In this document: positions 34,447 to 43,545 of the stretch, in pieces
Position numbering within the stretch: position 1 is the stretch's first letter
Layout of the letters: each line of letters begins with the position of its first letter
Position numbers and translations under genes: made by a program
Assembly (NCBI GenBank): GCA_900317685.1
Contig: ONHQ01000038.1
Location: 1 to 47,877, forward strand
DNA: 47,877 bases
Direction of reading: 5' to 3'
Origin: an uncultured Prevotella sp.
GTDB lineage: Bacteria; Bacteroidota; Bacteroidia; Bacteroidales; Bacteroidaceae
The notes under the pieces: model-generated
The model's input: only the letters and a program-made list of their open reading frames with translations
What the model was told of the DNA's origin: nothing
Databases searched by the model: none

Positions 34447-35970
34447 TTACATGCCAGCGACAACACCTGCGCTAAGGATATGATGCAACATAGGAGCCAT
34501 GGCATCGTTGATGATATTCTGTGCCCACAAAGGAGCCATACCAAGACCTGCCACGCAGAAAATCAAGCCGCCCACAGCGATACGCTCGTCCCAAGAAGCA
34601 TCCGAAAGCTTGTAATATGCCTGGTCGGGAACCTGCTGATACAGAATCTTACCGACGACACGCAGGATATACACAGCGGTGATGACAATAGAGGTACAAG
34701 CGATGATGGTGCAGGTACGGTGGAACAGATCGGGGTTCTCAAAAGAACCGACGAAGATGTTCATCTCTGCGACGAAGCCAGAGAAGCCTGGAAGACCGAG
34801 GTTGGCCAAGCCGGCAACAACATAGGCAACGGCCAGGAAAGGCATGATCTTCATCAATCCGCCCAAGCGACGCACGTCACGCGTGCCACAACGGTGATAG
34901 ATCATACCGATGACAGCGAAGAAAAGGGCTGTCATCAGACCGTGAGAGAGCATCTGCAGAATAGCACCTGTGCAAGCAGTCTGGGTCATCATCAGCAGAG
35001 CGAAAAGCACCATGCCACAGTGAGACACGGAAGAGTAAGCGTTGATATACTTCAAGTCGGTCTGCACACAAGCGGAGAGCGCACCATAAACCACTGAGAT
35101 GGTGGTAAGGATGAGGAAGATCCAGGAGAGCTGGTGAGCTGCCTGCGGCAACAGATACATGGCAATGCGGAAACAACCATAACCTCCGAGCTTCATCAGC
35201 ACACCGGCGTGGAGCATTGACACAGCCGTCGGGGCTGAAGCATGACCGTCGGGAGACCAAGTGTGGAACGGGAATAAAGCGCCAAGAACACCAAAACCGA
35301 TGAAGATGAACGGGAAGAAGATCTTCTGAATAAATGCCGGAATAGCATTGGAAGCAGCGATCTCCACGACCGACATGGTATAGGTGCCACTATACTGACC
35401 GTTGAAGAAGTAGATGCCAAGGATGCCGATGATGAGCAGAGCGGAACCGCCCATGAGCATCAACGTCAGTTTCATGGCACTGTACTCCTTAGGACCAGTA
35501 CCCCAAACGCCGATAAGCAGGTACATAGGAATCAGCGCAACCTCGTAGAACATGAACATGGTGAAGAGGTCCTCAGAGATGAAGAATCCAAACACACCGG
35601 TAGACAGCAAGGTGAACCAAAGGAAGTACTCCTTCTGCATGGGGTGCTGCTGCCAAGAGGCAAAGGTACCGGTGAAGACGATGATGGCAGAAAGCAGAAT
35701 CATCACCACCGAGATGCCGTCCACGCCCGTGCGATAGAAGATGTGCAAGGGCTTGAACCAAGGTATGGCGTCGCCGAAGAGGAAGGGGAACTTCTCTGCC
35801 GGCATGGTCTCGCGCGCCTCCAGGAAGGCAAATACCAAATAGATGGCAAGGGCGAGAAGAGCCGTAGAACCTACGACCATGACGCCACGCACCTGACTGT
35901 CGTTGCGAGCCAGCCACAGGGCAAGCAACATCAGAATAGGTATAACGACGAAAAACGTTAAAAATGTCAT
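34447..35970 (-). CDS. nuoM: NADH-quinone oxidoreductase subunit M
   Basis: The 507-residue antiporter-like subunit has the glutamate in FMFYEVALIPMYLLIG and the FPFHTWSPDGHASAPTAVSML loop with the lysine-bearing helix MKLGGYG that follows, all standard for NuoM. About 14 membrane helices are visible. It starts 36 bases after the nuoL stop. Confidence 0.95.
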   Translation of the reverse strand: MTFLTFFVVIPILMLLALWLARNDSQVRGVMVVGSTALLALAIYLVFAFLEARETMPAEKFPFLFGDAIPWFKPLHIFYRTGVDGISVVMILLSAIIVFTGTFASWQQHPMQKEYFLWFTLLSTGVFGFFISEDLFTMFMFYEVALIPMYLLIGVWGTGPKEYSAMKLTLMLMGGSALLIIGILGIYFFNGQYSGTYTMSVVEIAASNAIPAFIQKIFFPFIFIGFGVLGALFPFHTWSPDGHASAPTAVSMLHAGVLMKLGGYGCFRIAMYLLPQAAHQLSWIFLILTTISVVYGALSACVQTDLKYINAYSSVSHCGMVLFALLMMTQTACTGAILQMLSHGLMTALFFAVIGMIYHRCGTRDVRRLGGLMKIMPFLAVAYVVAGLANLGLPGFSGFVAEMNIFVGSFENPDLFHRTCTIIACTSIVITAVYILRVVGKILYQQVPDQAYYKLSDASWDERIAVGGLIFCVAGLGMAPLWAQNIINDAMAPMLHHILSAGVVAGM

Positions 35971-36006
35971 TTTCTTATTTCAGTCTAAGTGAATGTTTCG
36001 ATGTTG

Positions 36007-37968
36007 TTAAATGCAAAGCAGAACCAGCGTCAGCGCCACACTACCGGTGAGGAACCAGATAGCATACTGACGGACATCGCCACTCTGCCACGGACGGATC
36101 GTCTCACCGGCCTCTTGTGTTGCCCATGCCGAGAAGTTGAACATGCCGTCGATGACGTGACGGTCGAACCAGGCAATAGGAATAGAGAAGCAGCCGAAGA
36201 CAACCTTATGAGTGAAGAACTGCCAGGCATCGTCAATGTAGAAGCGGTTGAGGGCAGCCTTGTGGAGTTTCGGCATACGGTGCTCGAGCATATCCGGCAC
36301 AGGGTTCTTGCCGCTGGCATACATCCAAGTGGCAAGGGCAAAGCCGATCGTAGCCACAGCCAGAGAGCACCAGGCAGTCATGCCGAAGTGGAAGCTCTGC
36401 AAAGGAATATCCTCGCTCAGGCCATTGGCTGATACGAAGTGACCGAAAGGAATCCATCCTGCCACGCAGCTGATGATTGCCAGGAACACCAAGGGCCCCC
36501 ACATGATGAAGGGAACTTCGGCCGGGCGACGGCGGTGCTCGGGATCAGCCTCGTAGTAAGAATTGCCCCAGAAGATGACATAATAGAGACGGAACATGTA
36601 GAAGGCGGTCATACCTGATACCAAAGTCATGAACCAACCCATGTAGGGAGAGAAGTGGAAGCAAGCGTCCACAATCTCATCCTTAGAGAAGAAACCAGCC
36701 AACGGCCAGAAACCGCTGATGGCAATCGTTCCGATGAGGAAGCAGATGTTGGTGATAGGCATGTACTTATGCAGGCCGCCCATATACTCTTTGAAGTTGC
36801 TGCCGATGATGACAATGATAGCACCGGAGCAGAGGAAGAGCAGAGCCTTAAACATGGCGTGAGTGAAAAGGTGGAACATGCTGGCCATATAGCCGACACT
36901 TCCCTCGCCCTCCATCGACGTGCAAACGCCGAGAGCCACGAGCATGTAAGCAATCTGTGAGATGGTCGAGAAGGCCAGGCCACGCTTGATATCACGCTGG
37001 CAGCAAGCTACAGCAGCAGCATAGAACGCTGTGAAGGCAGCAATGTATGCGACATAATGAAGTGTGTTAGGAGCGTACTGTATCCAAATGGGGAACAGGC
37101 TGGCTACTTGGTAGACACCGGCGACAACCATCGTAGCGGCGTGGATCAAGGCACTGACAGGTGTTGGACCCTCCATAGCGTCGGGCAACCAGATATGCAG
37201 TGGGAACATTGCACTCTTACCGGCACCGCCGATGAACATCAGGAACAGTGCGGTAGGCATGATCCAAGCAGCATGAGGCAGACGGCCTGCCAAGGTCGGG
37301 TCAGCGTTGAGATCGTAGTTGAACGTACCCACATAGTAGCTGAAGAACAGGATACCGATGAGGAAGAACAAGTCGGCAAAACGCGTGACGATGAAAGCCT
37401 TCTTGGAAGCGTGCACGGCAGCGTGCTTGGGATAGTAGAAGCCGATAAGCAGGTAAGAGCATACACCCACGAGCTCCCAGAAGAGATACATCTGGAAGAT
37501 GTTGGTGGCCACTACCAGTCCGAGCATACTCATGGTGAAGAGCGACAGGAAAGCATAGAAGCGCTGGAAGCCTTTCTCGTAGCCTTCCTTCTTATAGTTC
37601 TCGTCGCGCTCAGCCATGTAGCCGAAGCTATAGATGTGAACCATCATACTCACCGTGGTGATGACAATAAGCATCATCACGCTGATAGGAGTCAGACGGA
37701 AACCGATGTTGAACGTCAGAGCCTCGGTAAACTTCAGCCATGTGAAGTTAAACACGGTCACAGTCGGATAAAGTCCCGTGGAGGCATCACGCCCCACGGC
37801 GAAGAAATATTCGTAAGCGGTGTACAGGCTCATACCCCACAGCACAGCCAGGACAGCCGTGCCGATCATGCCCGCAACCGGTTTTTTCATCTTCATGCCA
37901 AGGAGTCCGAGCAAGAGAAAGCTCAGGAAAGGCAGAAGCAGTATCAAGAATGAATAACTGTATTGCAT
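36007..37968 (-). CDS. nuoL: NADH-quinone oxidoreductase subunit L
   Basis: The 653-residue subunit is the distal proton pump of complex I, with a C-terminal lateral helix extension. Key blocks are FWELVGVCSYLLIGFYYPK (glutamate helix), FLMFIGGAGKSAMFPLHIWLPDAMEGPTPVSALIHAAT-like central region, and FSTISQIAYML. Length and layout are normal. It starts 7 bases after the nuoK stop. Confidence 0.95.
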   Translation of the reverse strand: MQYSYSFLILLLPFLSFLLLGLLGMKMKKPVAGMIGTAVLAVLWGMSLYTAYEYFFAVGRDASTGLYPTVTVFNFTWLKFTEALTFNIGFRLTPISVMMLIVITTVSMMVHIYSFGYMAERDENYKKEGYEKGFQRFYAFLSLFTMSMLGLVVATNIFQMYLFWELVGVCSYLLIGFYYPKHAAVHASKKAFIVTRFADLFFLIGILFFSYYVGTFNYDLNADPTLAGRLPHAAWIMPTALFLMFIGGAGKSAMFPLHIWLPDAMEGPTPVSALIHAATMVVAGVYQVASLFPIWIQYAPNTLHYVAYIAAFTAFYAAAVACCQRDIKRGLAFSTISQIAYMLVALGVCTSMEGEGSVGYMASMFHLFTHAMFKALLFLCSGAIIVIIGSNFKEYMGGLHKYMPITNICFLIGTIAISGFWPLAGFFSKDEIVDACFHFSPYMGWFMTLVSGMTAFYMFRLYYVIFWGNSYYEADPEHRRRPAEVPFIMWGPLVFLAIISCVAGWIPFGHFVSANGLSEDIPLQSFHFGMTAWCSLAVATIGFALATWMYASGKNPVPDMLEHRMPKLHKAALNRFYIDDAWQFFTHKVVFGCFSIPIAWFDRHVIDGMFNFSAWATQEAGETIRPWQSGDVRQYAIWFLTGSVALTLVLLCI

Positions 37969-37975
37969 GGTTCGT

Positions 37976-38284
37976 TTAGAATTTCATGTTTTCAATACTG
38001 TTCACCTGGTCACTGTGATAGTTGCGGTAAACATTGATGATGATGGCCAACGCCACAGCGGTCTCGGCAGCACTGATGCCCATGGAGAACAGCGTGAAGA
38101 AGACGCCCTCGAACTGTCCGGGGAACAGAATGCGGTTGAACACTGCAAAGTTCAGGTCAGCCGAGTTGAGCACCAACTCAATAGAGATGAGCATGGCGAT
38201 CAAATTGCGGTGAGTGACGAAGCCAAACACGCCGATGAAGAACAGCAGAGTGCTCAGCGCGAGATAACATTCAACGGGAATCAT
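37976..38284 (-). CDS. nuoK: NADH-quinone oxidoreductase subunit K
   Basis: From ATG 38284 the product has 102 residues, the normal NuoK size, with three membrane helices and the conserved glutamates in MLISIELVLNSADLNF and SAAETAVALAI. The start overlaps the nuoJ stop as ATGA (38281-38284), indicating coupled translation; a longer start at 38329 would overlap nuoJ by 49 bases and add a basic tail foreign to the family. Confidence 0.94.
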   Translation of the reverse strand: MIPVECYLALSTLLFFIGVFGFVTHRNLIAMLISIELVLNSADLNFAVFNRILFPGQFEGVFFTLFSMGISAAETAVALAIIINVYRNYHSDQVNSIENMKF

Positions 38285-38802
38285 TTCTTGTCCTCCTTTC
38301 TTGCGATCATAATGCCACCGATGATACATGCCAACAAGAAGAGGGAGATGAACTCAAACGGCAACACATATTCATATTTACCAGAGCCGACGAGTGCCTT
38401 ACCCACTTGAGCCATGGGCACCTCAACGTCGGCGACACTGCAGGCAGCGTCTATAAACTTATTCTTCAGAAGCACCACGGCCACGGTAGCCAATCCCACG
38501 ATCGAGATGAGCGCTCCCTGCACGACCCTCACGCCCTTGAAGCGACTGGTGAGGTTTTGCAGTGTGCGCTTGCTGACAAGCGAGATGGCGAAGATGTACA
38601 GGATGGTGATGCCACCGGCATAGATGGAGATCTGCGCGGCGCCCAGATAGGTGTAGTCGAGCAGAAAATAGATGCCGGCAATGCCGAACAGCACGAACAA
38701 CAGGAACGTGGCGGCACGCATGATGCTGCGGGTAAACACCGACAGCACGGCTGAGCCAAGGATGACTACAGCCAAGATGCAAAACATTACGATATTAGCC
38801 AT
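38281..38802 (-). CDS. nuoJ: NADH-quinone oxidoreductase subunit J
   Basis: The 173-residue membrane subunit has five hydrophobic segments and the typical YTYLGAAQISIYAGGITILYIFAI-like block including the conserved YAGG pi-bulge helix. It lies 5 bases after nuoI and overlaps nuoK by 4. Confidence 0.94.
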   Translation of the reverse strand: MANIVMFCILAVVILGSAVLSVFTRSIMRAATFLLFVLFGIAGIYFLLDYTYLGAAQISIYAGGITILYIFAISLVSKRTLQNLTSRFKGVRVVQGALISIVGLATVAVVLLKNKFIDAACSVADVEVPMAQVGKALVGSGKYEYVLPFEFISLFLLACIIGGIMIARKEDKK

Positions 38803-38807
38803 TGTCT

Positions 38808-39377
38808 TTACTTGGTTTTGGTGTTAAACTCTCCAATCTTCAAAGGTGCGCCGCCATCGATGAGGTTGGGCAGGCTGCCTCCTTGATAAACCTCCTTGTC
38901 GAGGTGCATGACGAGTTTGCTACGGTCAAAGACTGCGTTTTCGAAGTCATTGGTGAAGTGGATAGCATCGAAGTTGCAAGCGTTGACACAGAGTTCGCAG
39001 AACATGCAGTCGCCCAAGTCGTACTGATAGTCATCGAGCACCTTGTGTTTCTTTCCCGTCTCAGGATCGGTCTCCATGTGAGAAGTGATCTTGATGGTGT
39101 CGTTGGGACATGCTTTTTCGCACATGGTACATGCCGTGCACTTGTAGTCGCCGACTTTCAGACCGCGCTTCACGGCCTGCGGATCCTCGGGATCCTCCAC
39201 GCGCTTAAACACGAGACGTCCGCGGTGACGGGCAGAGACGTGGAGCGTGGTCTTGCGGTTCTCGGGATACTGCTCCGTTGACTTTGGGGTGAAGTACTCC
39301 TTCATGGTCACCTTCAATCCCGTAGTCAATGTCTTCACAGCATTCTTAATGCCGCCGAAATATGATTGATTTGACAT
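38808..39377 (-). CDS. nuoI: NADH-quinone oxidoreductase subunit I (two 4Fe-4S clusters)
   Basis: From ATG 39377 the product has 189 residues. Two ferredoxin motifs are intact: CTACTMCEKACP and CMFCELCVNAC, each followed by the distant cysteine-proline arrangement, binding clusters N6a and N6b that pass electrons to NuoB. The 39416 start overlaps nuoH and encodes an unrelated hydrophobic stretch, so it was rejected. In complexes lacking NuoEFG, an NuoI-like subunit is the probable entry site for electrons from ferredoxin or another donor. Confidence 0.94.
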   Translation of the reverse strand: MSNQSYFGGIKNAVKTLTTGLKVTMKEYFTPKSTEQYPENRKTTLHVSARHRGRLVFKRVEDPEDPQAVKRGLKVGDYKCTACTMCEKACPNDTIKITSHMETDPETGKKHKVLDDYQYDLGDCMFCELCVNACNFDAIHFTNDFENAVFDRSKLVMHLDKEVYQGGSLPNLIDGGAPLKIGEFNTKTK

Positions 39378-39390
39378 TTCTATATATTTA

Positions 39391-40476
39391 TTAAAGAGTA
39401 AGTCCAAGAGCCACACATGCGGTCATCACCACGAGAGTGAGGAGCATCAGCGGCATGAGATATTTCCACTCGAGCTGCAGGATGTGGTCGATGCGCAGAC
39501 GGGGGAAAGTCCAGCGGGCCCACATGAGCACCCAGATGACCACAAGCATCTTACCACCAAACCACACGAAGCCGGGGATATAGTTCATCACGTTGTCGAA
39601 ACCGGCAACACCAATGTTCAGTGGTGCCCAGCCACCCAGGAAGATAGTGGTAGCCAGTCCGGCGATGACCACGAGATTGAGGTACTCAGCCAGATAGAAG
39701 TAACCGAAGCCCATACCGGAGTACTCGGTGTGGTAACCGGCAGTCAACTCACTTTCAGCCTCAGCCAAGTCAAACGGACCACGATTGGCCTCTGCGTTAC
39801 CGGCGATCAGGAACACGATGAAAGCGACGATAGCAGGAATGTGACCCTGAATGATCAGCCATTTCCAAGGACCTGTCTGCGCCTCGATGATGCCACTGAG
39901 CTGCATAGTGCCGCAAAGCACCACTGCCGTGACCATGCACAAGCCGAGACTCATCTCATAAGAAATCATCTGCACGGCACCACGCATGGCAGAGATAACA
40001 GAATACTTGTTGTTGGAGCCCCATCCCGAAAGGATGATGCCGAGGATACCGATGCTGCTGATGGCAGAGACCATAAACACGCCGACGTTGAAGTCGAGCA
40101 CGGCAGCGCCCTTGTTCCAAGGCAGGAACGAGAAGGTGCCCACTGAAGCGATGATGGTCAGAAACGGTGCCAGCGCATACAAGAGCTTGTCTGAGCGGTC
40201 CACGCCGAAGATCTCCTTGATCAGCATCTTCAGCACGTCGGCCACCACCTGTACGGAACCCCAGGGGCCCACACGCATAGGGCCGAGACGGCACTGGAAG
40301 AACGCACAGACCTTACGCTCGAAATATATCATGAACATGGCGATGAGAGCATAGAGCGTCAGCACGATCAGACCCACCACGACACATTCAATGAGGATTG
40401 TCCAAAAGTCCCCCAACCCGCATGTCTGTCGGAGGAGATTGTCAAACCACTGTGTTACTACTGTGAAATCAAACAT
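39391..40476 (-). CDS. nuoH: NADH-quinone oxidoreductase subunit H
   Basis: The 361-residue subunit contributes to the quinone site at the membrane interface. Recognised blocks are YFERKVCAFFQCRLGPMRVGPWGSVQ-like N-terminal loop, the SVISAMRGAVQMISYEM helix, FDLAEAESELTAGYHTEYSGM and the LRIDHILQLEWKYLMPL end. Length is slightly above average. It starts 189 bases after nuoCD, the only large gap in the operon. Confidence 0.95.
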   Translation of the reverse strand: MFDFTVVTQWFDNLLRQTCGLGDFWTILIECVVVGLIVLTLYALIAMFMIYFERKVCAFFQCRLGPMRVGPWGSVQVVADVLKMLIKEIFGVDRSDKLLYALAPFLTIIASVGTFSFLPWNKGAAVLDFNVGVFMVSAISSIGILGIILSGWGSNNKYSVISAMRGAVQMISYEMSLGLCMVTAVVLCGTMQLSGIIEAQTGPWKWLIIQGHIPAIVAFIVFLIAGNAEANRGPFDLAEAESELTAGYHTEYSGMGFGYFYLAEYLNLVVIAGLATTIFLGGWAPLNIGVAGFDNVMNYIPGFVWFGGKMLVVIWVLMWARWTFPRLRIDHILQLEWKYLMPLMLLTLVVMTACVALGLTL

Positions 40477-40490
40477 ATATTTAATAATTG

Positions 40491-40525
40491 GAGACCCTCC
40501 CGCCTCCCTAAAAGGGAGGAGTAGA
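40491..40525 (+). repeat. GC-rich palindromic repeat, copy E
   Basis: GAGACCCTCCCG followed by CCTCCCT-AAA-AGGGAGG. Sister form of copies A-D; inverse mate of copy F. Confidence 0.8.
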
Positions 40526-40618
40526 GCAGTCGTTATTTTTATAGCCTTATATCATTATCCTTCATGGATGATAGCGTCGCATTCCTTCCCATCGCCGCGC
40601 ACGTCCTTTCGGAGGCTG

Positions 40619-40658
40619 CATCTCCCTCCCTTTTAGGGAGGGCCGGGAAGGGTCTGCT
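40619..40658 (-). repeat. GC-rich palindromic repeat, copy F
   Basis: On the - strand CAGACCCTTCCCGG followed by CCCTCCCT-AAA-AGGGAGGG. Inverted with respect to copy E across 93 bases. Confidence 0.8.
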
Positions 40659-40665
40659 CCTTCTT

Positions 40666-42243
40666 TTATCTGTCCAGATCCGGGATTACGAAGTCGATAG
40701 AGGCACCGGTGGCAATGAGGTCAGCGATCTTCTCGCCACGCAGCATCTTGTCGAAAGCACCGGCGAGCGTCAAGCCCATCGGGCGCATCTTCACACGATA
40801 AGGACTCTTGTCACCACGGCTGTCGAGGTAGACACCAAACTCACCGGCGCCGCCCTCTACAGAGAACCACCACTGGCCCTCGGGCACCTTGATGATCGGC
40901 TTCTGCTTGATGTAGAAGTCACCCTCAGGGATGTTGTCGATGAGCTGCTCGATGATGTTCAGACTCTGATAGATCTCGTTGATGTGGATCATGTAGCGGT
41001 CCATCGAGTCGCAGTTCTTACCGAGTATCTGCTCAAACTTGACTTTGTCGTAGAGATCGTAAGGATGGTTCTTGCGGACATCGTTCTTCCATCCGGCGGC
41101 ACGTCCGGCAGGACCGGTGACGCCGTAGTTGATACAGTCCTCAAGATTCATGTAGCCGACACCTTCAAGACGCTGGTGGGTGATGACGTTGTCACCGAAG
41201 ACGTCGAGATACTCCTGTACGAAAGGACGGAGATATTTGCAGAGTGTCTTGGTGTTCTCCACGAAGTGCGGGTCTATATCGGCCTGCAGACCACCTATTC
41301 TATAATAGTTCTGGATGAGTCGTCCGCCCGTCGTCTCCTCCATGACGTTGAGCACATGCTCACGGTCACGCATACAGTAGAGGAAAGCCGTCAGGGCACT
41401 GAGGTCCTGGGCGCACGTTCCGAGGAAGAGCAAGTGGTTGTCGATACGCTGCAACTCGTCCATGATGGTGCGGATGTAGCGGATGCGGTCGCTGAGCTCA
41501 ATGCCCATAGCTTCCTCGATGACGCCGACGAGGGCGTGACGATGGTGCATGGCACAGAGATAGTTCAGTCGGTCAGTGAGTGCGAGCGTCTGAGGATAGG
41601 TCATGCTCTCCATCATCTTCTCCATACCGCGGTGGATATATCCGAGGTGAGGATAGATGTGCTTGATGGTCTCGCCGTCTACGACAGTTCTCAGACGAAG
41701 CACGCCGTGGGTACTCGGGTGGTTAGGACCGAAGTTGATGACGAAGTCGTCGTCGTCGAGCAGGCGGTGCTTGGTCTCCACGAGATCACCGCAGTCGTTG
41801 AGGTTCCACTCTGAGGTCCAGTCGCTCTCAGGCTCATCGGTCATGGGGAACTGGTTTTTCTCGGGACTCATATCGAAGTCCTTGCGAAGTGGCCAGCCTT
41901 GGAAGTCGCTGCGCATAAACAGGCGGCGCATGTCGGGATGACCGAGGAACTTGATACCGAAGAAATCGTAGACCTCACGCTCGAGCAGGTCGGCATCGTG
42001 CCAAAGCTTCAGCACAGAGGGGATGACATAGTCCGTCTCTCCCACCTTCTTGGCAATCTGCTTGACAGAGACGCGCTCGTGGCTGTCGGTATTCTCCAGG
42101 ATGTAGATACATCCCAGTCCTTCCTCGGGACCGAAATCCTCACCGATGATGGTGACCAGGTAATCGAAATGCTTATCATTTTTCAGCTTTGCCATCTCAG
42201 CGGCAAAGTTGTCAAAACCGAATTCTTTGTTTTCTAACTTCAT
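40666..42243 (-). CDS. nuoCD: Fused NADH-quinone oxidoreductase subunits C and D
   Basis: The 525-residue product joins the NuoC 30 kDa domain (about 1-140: DLLEREVYDFFGIKFLGHPDMRRLFM) to the NuoD 49 kDa domain (about 165-525: INFGPNHPSTHGVLRLRTVVDGE, HLGYIHRGMEKMME, VTGPAGRAAG). The fused form is known from E. coli and is common in Bacteroidota. NuoD helps form the quinone pocket with NuoB; His and Tyr of the GPNHPSTHG and region near YLCAMHHRHA are conserved. It starts 15 bases after the nuoB stop. Confidence 0.95.
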   Translation of the reverse strand: MKLENKEFGFDNFAAEMAKLKNDKHFDYLVTIIGEDFGPEEGLGCIYILENTDSHERVSVKQIAKKVGETDYVIPSVLKLWHDADLLEREVYDFFGIKFLGHPDMRRLFMRSDFQGWPLRKDFDMSPEKNQFPMTDEPESDWTSEWNLNDCGDLVETKHRLLDDDDFVINFGPNHPSTHGVLRLRTVVDGETIKHIYPHLGYIHRGMEKMMESMTYPQTLALTDRLNYLCAMHHRHALVGVIEEAMGIELSDRIRYIRTIMDELQRIDNHLLFLGTCAQDLSALTAFLYCMRDREHVLNVMEETTGGRLIQNYYRIGGLQADIDPHFVENTKTLCKYLRPFVQEYLDVFGDNVITHQRLEGVGYMNLEDCINYGVTGPAGRAAGWKNDVRKNHPYDLYDKVKFEQILGKNCDSMDRYMIHINEIYQSLNIIEQLIDNIPEGDFYIKQKPIIKVPEGQWWFSVEGGAGEFGVYLDSRGDKSPYRVKMRPMGLTLAGAFDKMLRGEKIADLIATGASIDFVIPDLDR

Positions 42244-42258
42244 GACAGTTCGCTTACC

Positions 42259-43074
42259 TTATTGTTGATTGTTATCACTTGCCGCAGCCTTCTGAGTGTC
42301 GGCAGCGGGTTGTTTGTGCACTTCAAATTCCTTTCCCTCCTCTTTGAGAGCGTCGAGCTCACGTCCGAGGGACTCAAGGTCTTCCTTGTTGGGAGAAGCA
42401 GTGACCATGATCGGTGTCTTCTCACCAATCTTGGCAGCACTGAGATTCTCGTTGCTGATGCCATGCAGACCACCGAGGCCCATGCTCTCCGCTTTTTCCT
42501 CGCGTGTCATCTTGTGGTTGGCACCGCCAAAGAACTTCTCGATCTTCACCTTGCGCTGCAACTGCATCATACCGTAGAGGATAGCCTCCGGACGCGGCGG
42601 GCAGCCAGGGATGTAGACATCTACGGGCACGATCTGGTCGATACCGCGCACGACACTGTAGCTCTTCTTGAAAGGACCGCCACTGATGGTACAGCCGCCG
42701 ACAGCGACAACATACTTTGGTTCGGCCATTTCATCATACAAGCGCTTGAATACCGGGGCCATCTTGTTGGTGATCGTACCGGCACACATGATCAAGTCGG
42801 CCTGGCGGGCAGAGTTACGCGTCACCTCAAAGCCGAAGCGAGAAAAGTCGTAACGGGCACAGCCCACAGCCATGAACTCAATACCGCAGCACGATGTACC
42901 GAAGGTCAGCGACCACAGTGAGTTGCTGCGTCCCCAGTTGATCATCTGATCGAGACTTCCCAGCACCACGTTCACGCCACCGTCGTTGAGCTCGGCAGCA
43001 ATGTTTTCCAAGGTCTCGTTGTCCTTGAATTCCTCGTAAGGAATGCTCTTGATGTGTGGTTTTCTTATTTCCAT
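42259..43074 (-). CDS. nuoB: NADH-quinone oxidoreductase subunit B with C-terminal extension
   Basis: NuoB holds cluster N2, which reduces quinone. The four ligands are present: C62-C63 in GTSCCGIEFM, C128 in VGGCTISGG and C158 in YIPGCPPRPEA. The core ends near residue 180 (MMQLQRKVKIEKF). The remaining about 90 residues are a hydrophilic tail (EEKAESMGLGGLHGIS ... Gln/Asn-rich end) absent from most NuoB proteins. The gene overlaps the nuoA stop by 10 bases. Confidence 0.95.
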   Translation of the reverse strand: MEIRKPHIKSIPYEEFKDNETLENIAAELNDGGVNVVLGSLDQMINWGRSNSLWSLTFGTSCCGIEFMAVGCARYDFSRFGFEVTRNSARQADLIMCAGTITNKMAPVFKRLYDEMAEPKYVVAVGGCTISGGPFKKSYSVVRGIDQIVPVDVYIPGCPPRPEAILYGMMQLQRKVKIEKFFGGANHKMTREEKAESMGLGGLHGISNENLSAAKIGEKTPIMVTASPNKEDLESLGRELDALKEEGKEFEVHKQPAADTQKAAASDNNQQ

Positions 43075-43415
43075 TCCAATGCTCCTTTCCGCCAGGCATA
43101 AGCCAAGCCTAAAACCAAAACCACCAGGAAGAAGCCGATGCTCACCAAAGCCAGTGAGCCGAACTGCTTCACGACAACGGCCCAGGGGTAGAGCAACACA
43201 GTCTCAATGTCGAACATCAGGAAAAGGATGGCAAAAAGGTAGTAGCCCGCATGCAATGGCAACCAGCTGCTGCCGCGCGTGGGGATACCGCACTCGAAGG
43301 GCTCACCCTTGACCGGATTGTAGGAACGGGGACCGATGAGCTTGGCAATGACATAAGCGCCAAGCACCAACGTGACAGCCGTCAACAAAACGGTGATGAA
43401 TAAAATGAAGTTCAT
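43065..43415 (-). CDS. nuoA: NADH-quinone oxidoreductase subunit A
   Basis: The 116-residue subunit has three membrane helices and the conserved loop GEPFECGIPTRGSS followed by YYLFAILFLMFDIETVLLYPWA with the acidic residues FD-E-E typical of NuoA. First gene of the operon, with a -7 box 45 bases upstream. Confidence 0.95.
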   Translation of the reverse strand: MNFILFITVLLTAVTLVLGAYVIAKLIGPRSYNPVKGEPFECGIPTRGSSWLPLHAGYYLFAILFLMFDIETVLLYPWAVVVKQFGSLALVSIGFFLVVLVLGLAYAWRKGALEWK

Positions 43416-43459
43416 AAAAAATGATAACGTTATTTTTTGAATATTCGCTTAAGTGCTTG

Positions 43460-43467
43460 CAAAGTTA
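43460..43467 (-). promoter_or_regulatory. -7 box of the nuo operon
   Basis: On the - strand TAACTTTG, an exact TAnnTTTG match; a leader of about 37 bases precedes nuoA. No TTTG is seen at the expected -33 distance. The palindrome ATAACGTTAT lies between the box and nuoA (about 43423-43432). Confidence 0.55.
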
Positions 43468-43545
43468 CTAAATCTTTCTGTAACATGAACACGATTTAAC
43501 CAAAAATGTTATCTCTACTTTGCATATTTACGAGTCGCCGATAAA

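Larger units (their letters stand above)
40477..40665. other. Insertion-like gap in the nuo operon between nuoCD and nuoH
   Basis: All other nuo junctions are under 40 bases. This gap contains two palindromic repeats in opposite orientation, E (40491-40525) and F (40619-40658), around about 90 unique bases. No gene is recognised. Confidence 0.7.

Noticed and set aside
32971-35097. A 708-residue + strand frame rich in His, Asp and Arg
   Set aside because: It lies antisense across nuoN and nuoM, crosses their junction, and has the composition expected for the opposite strand of membrane protein genes.
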